Shown piece after piece: positions 61,985-64,000 of a stretch of 64,000 bases of DNA. The DNA lies in assembly GCA_965248255.1 (NCBI GenBank), contig CBDFIW010000001.1, positions 248,001 to 312,000 on the forward strand, in the 5' to 3' direction. This stretch comes from JAKZVK01 sp965248255. GTDB lineage: Bacteria; Acidobacteriota; Terriglobia; Bryobacterales; UBA6623. The position numbers and the translations under genes are program-made. The notes beneath the pieces were generated by a model. That model had not been told where the DNA came from. It did not search any database and was given only the letters and a program-made list of their open reading frames with translations. Positions within the stretch are counted from its first letter, which is position 1. Every line of letters starts with the position of its first letter.

Positions 61985-63148
61985 GTGTAGTGCGTCAAGC
62001 AGATTGCACCTTATGCAGGGCGGCACGTCCGCGCTTGACTTTCTCGAGGATGTCGGAGGCGGTCGCGGTCCAGATGAAGGGCGTGGGATGCCCGTTGTGC
62101 TGGGCGATGTAGTCGTCAATGGCGGCGACGAGCTCGTCCACGCTGCGAAACACGCCGCGGCGCAGGCGCTTGACGGTGAGATCGCGAAAGAATCGCTCGA
62201 CCATGTTCAGCCACGACGCCGAGGTCGGGGTGAAATGAATGTGGAAGCGCGGGTGACGATCGAGCCAACGCTTCACAGCGGCATGCTTGTGGGTGGCATA
62301 GTTGTCCACGATGAGATGAAGCTGTTTGTCCTTGGGAGTGCGGCGGTCAATTAAGCGCAGGAAGCGCAGCCATTCCTGGTGGCTGTGTCGGGGCATGCAC
62401 TCGGCGATCACGCTGCCGTCAAGGCTGTTGAGCGCCGCAAGCAGGGTGGTCGTGCCGTTGCGCTTGTAATCGTGGGTCATCGTTTGGCCGCGTCCCTTTT
62501 TGAGCGGCAGGCCGGGCTGGGTGCGATCGAGGGCTTGGATTTGGGACTTCTCATCGAGCGAGAGAACCAGAGCATGCTCAGGCGGATTGAGATAGAGTCC
62601 GACGATGTCGTCGAGTTTCTCGGCGAAACGCGGGTCATTGCTGAGCTTGAAGGTCTTGACGCGGTGGGGCTTGAGGCCATGGGCGCGCCAAATCCGTCCC
62701 ACGGTGGAAGCGCTGACGCCGGCCGCGGCGGCCATGGTGCGGCGGCTCCAGTGGGTGGCGTTGGACGGTTTCTCGCGGGTGGTCTTGTGGATGATCTGCT
62801 GTACTTTCTGCTTCGAGACGGCAGGTTTACGACCGGGCCGTGGGGCGTCTTTTGCAATGCCGGCGATGCTGCTTTCGAGAAAGCGCGTGCGCCAGCGGGC
62901 CACCAGCTGCCGCGAGACACCGAGCTGTGCGGCGATCTGCTTATTCTCGAGACCGTCGGCGGCCAGCAGGACAATCCTGGCTCGCAGGGCGAGACGAACG
63001 GCGACTTGGCGGCCGCGCGCGTAGCGGTCCAACTGCTTGCATTGCGCTGTGTTCAAAGTTACTGGTTGTGCTCTTCGCATCCCATGCCTCCTGTTAATAG
63101 AGACGATGGGAAGCCAATATAAGTTACATTATTTATGGTGCACTACAC
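61985..63148 (-). mobile_element. IS630-type element A, copy 2 (1164 bp, intact)
   Basis: Terminal GTGTAGTGC inverted repeats are flanked by TA (61983-61984 and 63149-63150) inside a CTAG. Its single transposase gene is uninterrupted, so this is the reference for the nested copy at 43833. It lies inside a beta-helix gene in the opposite orientation. Confidence 0.95.
61995..63080 (-). CDS. IS630-family transposase (element A, intact)
   Basis: A 361-residue DDE transposase: N-terminal winged helix with Q-I-A-A-Q-L-G-V-S-R-Q-L-V-A-R-W-R, a second HTH-like segment A-A-A-G-V-S-A-S-T-V-G-R-I-W, and catalytic residues in L-S-L-D-E-K-S-Q, L-I-V-D-N-Y-A-T-H-K-H and S-W-L-N-M-V-E-R-F-F. All in one frame with no slippery run needed, unlike element B. 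The product binds the terminal repeats and inserts at TA. Confidence 0.95.
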   Translation of the reverse strand: MRRAQPVTLNTAQCKQLDRYARGRQVAVRLALRARIVLLAADGLENKQIAAQLGVSRQLVARWRTRFLESSIAGIAKDAPRPGRKPAVSKQKVQQIIHKTTREKPSNATHWSRRTMAAAAGVSASTVGRIWRAHGLKPHRVKTFKLSNDPRFAEKLDDIVGLYLNPPEHALVLSLDEKSQIQALDRTQPGLPLKKGRGQTMTHDYKRNGTTTLLAALNSLDGSVIAECMPRHSHQEWLRFLRLIDRRTPKDKQLHLIVDNYATHKHAAVKRWLDRHPRFHIHFTPTSASWLNMVERFFRDLTVKRLRRGVFRSVDELVAAIDDYIAQHNGHPTPFIWTATASDILEKVKRGRAALHKVQSA

Positions 63149-64000
63149 TAGCCCTGGACCACGCCCGCATCAACGTCAACCGCCTATTGGCCCTTGGCGG
63201 CAACGGTATCGTCATCACCCACCGGTTGGAGAGCGCGATCATCTCGGAGAACATGATCGACGGCATGGGCCAGGGCGCGCTAGTCATGGGTGAAGGCGGC
63301 GCAGCCGGCAATCTGAGCTTCACGAGCAACCAATGCCTCAACTTGGGCCAGGCGGCAGACAACGCCAACACCGCCTTTGCCGGCGTGCAACTCATCCGCG
63401 TGGAACGGGGTGACATACTCGACAACATCATCGCCAATGTGGCGCGCGAAGCCATCACCAGCCCCGGCATCGACGCGCTGCGCTGCGCCGCCGTGGGGCA
63501 GCTACGGGTAGCCGGTAATCGTTTTTACGGCGTCGGCCCGGACCGCATCAGTGCCGCGGTCACCGCCGCCCGGCTGCTGCCACCCTTTGACCGCGTGGCC
63601 TTTGACGACAACAGCATCGACCGGATCGCGGACGCGAGCCAGAACCCCATCGTCATCGAATGGCGCGCCATCAACATTGCCCCGGAGCCGGTTGGTGTCG
63701 TCACCAACTTCGCCGCTGCCAGCTTCTTCGCCACGGCCGACGTGGCCTTCCTGCTCACCGCCAACCGCGCAATCGCCTTGCCCGTGCGACGCTCGACCGT
63801 GTCCATCCGCGGCAACCAGTTGCGTGGCCACAGCACTAGTGTGCCATTGAATCATTGTGCCTCGGTCAATAGCTGCCTGTTTGCCGAAAACCACTGCGAG
63901 GTGGTCGGCGACGGCGGCAGGGAACCCCTGCTCGGCGACCTACATGCAGCCACCTTGAACGCAAGCAACAACCGGCTCATCGCCCTGGGCGATCTGGACA

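Larger units (their letters stand above)
60801..64000 (+). pseudogene. DUF6519/right-handed beta-helix protein, 5' replaced by the intron ORF, split by an IS630-type element, open at window end
   Basis: After the reverse transcriptase the same frame reads N-T-R-V-R-R-W-D-Q-S-G-Q-V, F-K-S-G-D-Y-W-V-F-A-A-R and I-H-H-H-Y-A-R-L-A-I-V, which are DUF6519 motifs. Pectate-lyase-like beta-helix coils follow (repeated N-x-I/V...V/I-x-G-N-x-F patterns). At 61983 element A interrupts; removing it and one TA restores D-P-L-A-L-D-H-A-R-I-N-V-N in frame. The frame then stays open from 63151 to the last base. The native N-terminus (usually F-T-R-D-T-F-D-P) is absent. Relatives occur near phage-tail-like or contractile systems and surface proteins; the role here is unknown. 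Confidence 0.75.

Noticed and set aside
1..64000. CRISPR array, tRNA or rRNA genes
   Set aside because: No regularly spaced direct repeats and no cloverleaf-like or rRNA sequence were recognised by eye. A tRNAscan/Infernal run would be decisive.

Overview
The window is a GC-rich bacterial chromosome segment. Several gene families point to Acidobacteriota, possibly a Bryobacterales/Solibacteres-like lineage: a MetX/MetW pair, a DUF4202 protein, DUF2277, Tat-exported proteins, a Pkn2-type kinase fused to a hydrolase, a small CxH...CxxC zinc protein, a PPi-type phosphofructokinase and a DUF1501 remnant. This placement is an inference from family content; no rRNA or other marker is present. No tRNA, rRNA, CRISPR array, prophage or replication origin was seen.

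Layout. 1-5.5 kb: 3' end of a protoporphyrinogen oxidase, two cell-wall enzymes (lytic transglycosylase, AMIN/Amidase_3 amidase) and a Tat-exported protein of unknown function. 5.6-14.1 kb: metW and metX, DUF4202, an O-methyltransferase beside an alpha/beta-hydrolase-Ser/Thr-kinase fusion, a frameshifted enolase-superfamily gene and a DhnA-type aldolase. 14.3-23.8 kb, all minus strand: ligD, erpA, a methyltransferase, nadE, an antitoxin relic, a beta-propeller/phosphoesterase gene and hom. 23.9-28.9 kb: a toxin-antitoxin pair with a broken toxin, a hydrolase, a membrane protein, a PPi-type phosphofructokinase, an unknown gene and a macro-domain gene split by an IS5-like element. 29-33 kb: a PQQ-propeller protein and a divergent pair of secreted proteins built from an unfamiliar W-R-Y-P-S-G-R-W-G repeat. 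33.2-40.8 kb: M48 protease, LemA and zinc-ribbon genes, aquaporin, deoxynucleoside kinase, ruvBA and rsmE. 41-47 kb: an IS hot spot with two copies of one IS630-type element (one nested in another IS630-type element), an abutting IS5-like copy and a metallophosphoesterase gene. 47-51 kb: secreted sugar-related proteins, DUF2277 and an AGE-family epimerase. 51-53.4 kb: decayed genes and hairpin repeats. 53.4-56.6 kb: glnS and gltX. 56.6-64 kb: an IS91-type transposase with its tyrosine recombinase, a 3'-truncated group II intron whose reverse transcriptase ORF runs in frame into a DUF6519/beta-helix gene, and a third IS630-type copy inside that gene.

Conserved housekeeping genes are intact. 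Accessory genes carry many single-base frameshifts or insertions, so the window reads as a stable core interleaved with actively decaying, IS-laden DNA. Read-level verification of the indels would separate biology from base-calling errors. The most distinctive items are the tandem-repeat secreted family at 30.6-33.2 kb, the hydrolase-kinase fusion, and the mobile elements: A-run frameshift sites, shared CTAG targets, and the RT/beta-helix fusion with a mutated YADD box.
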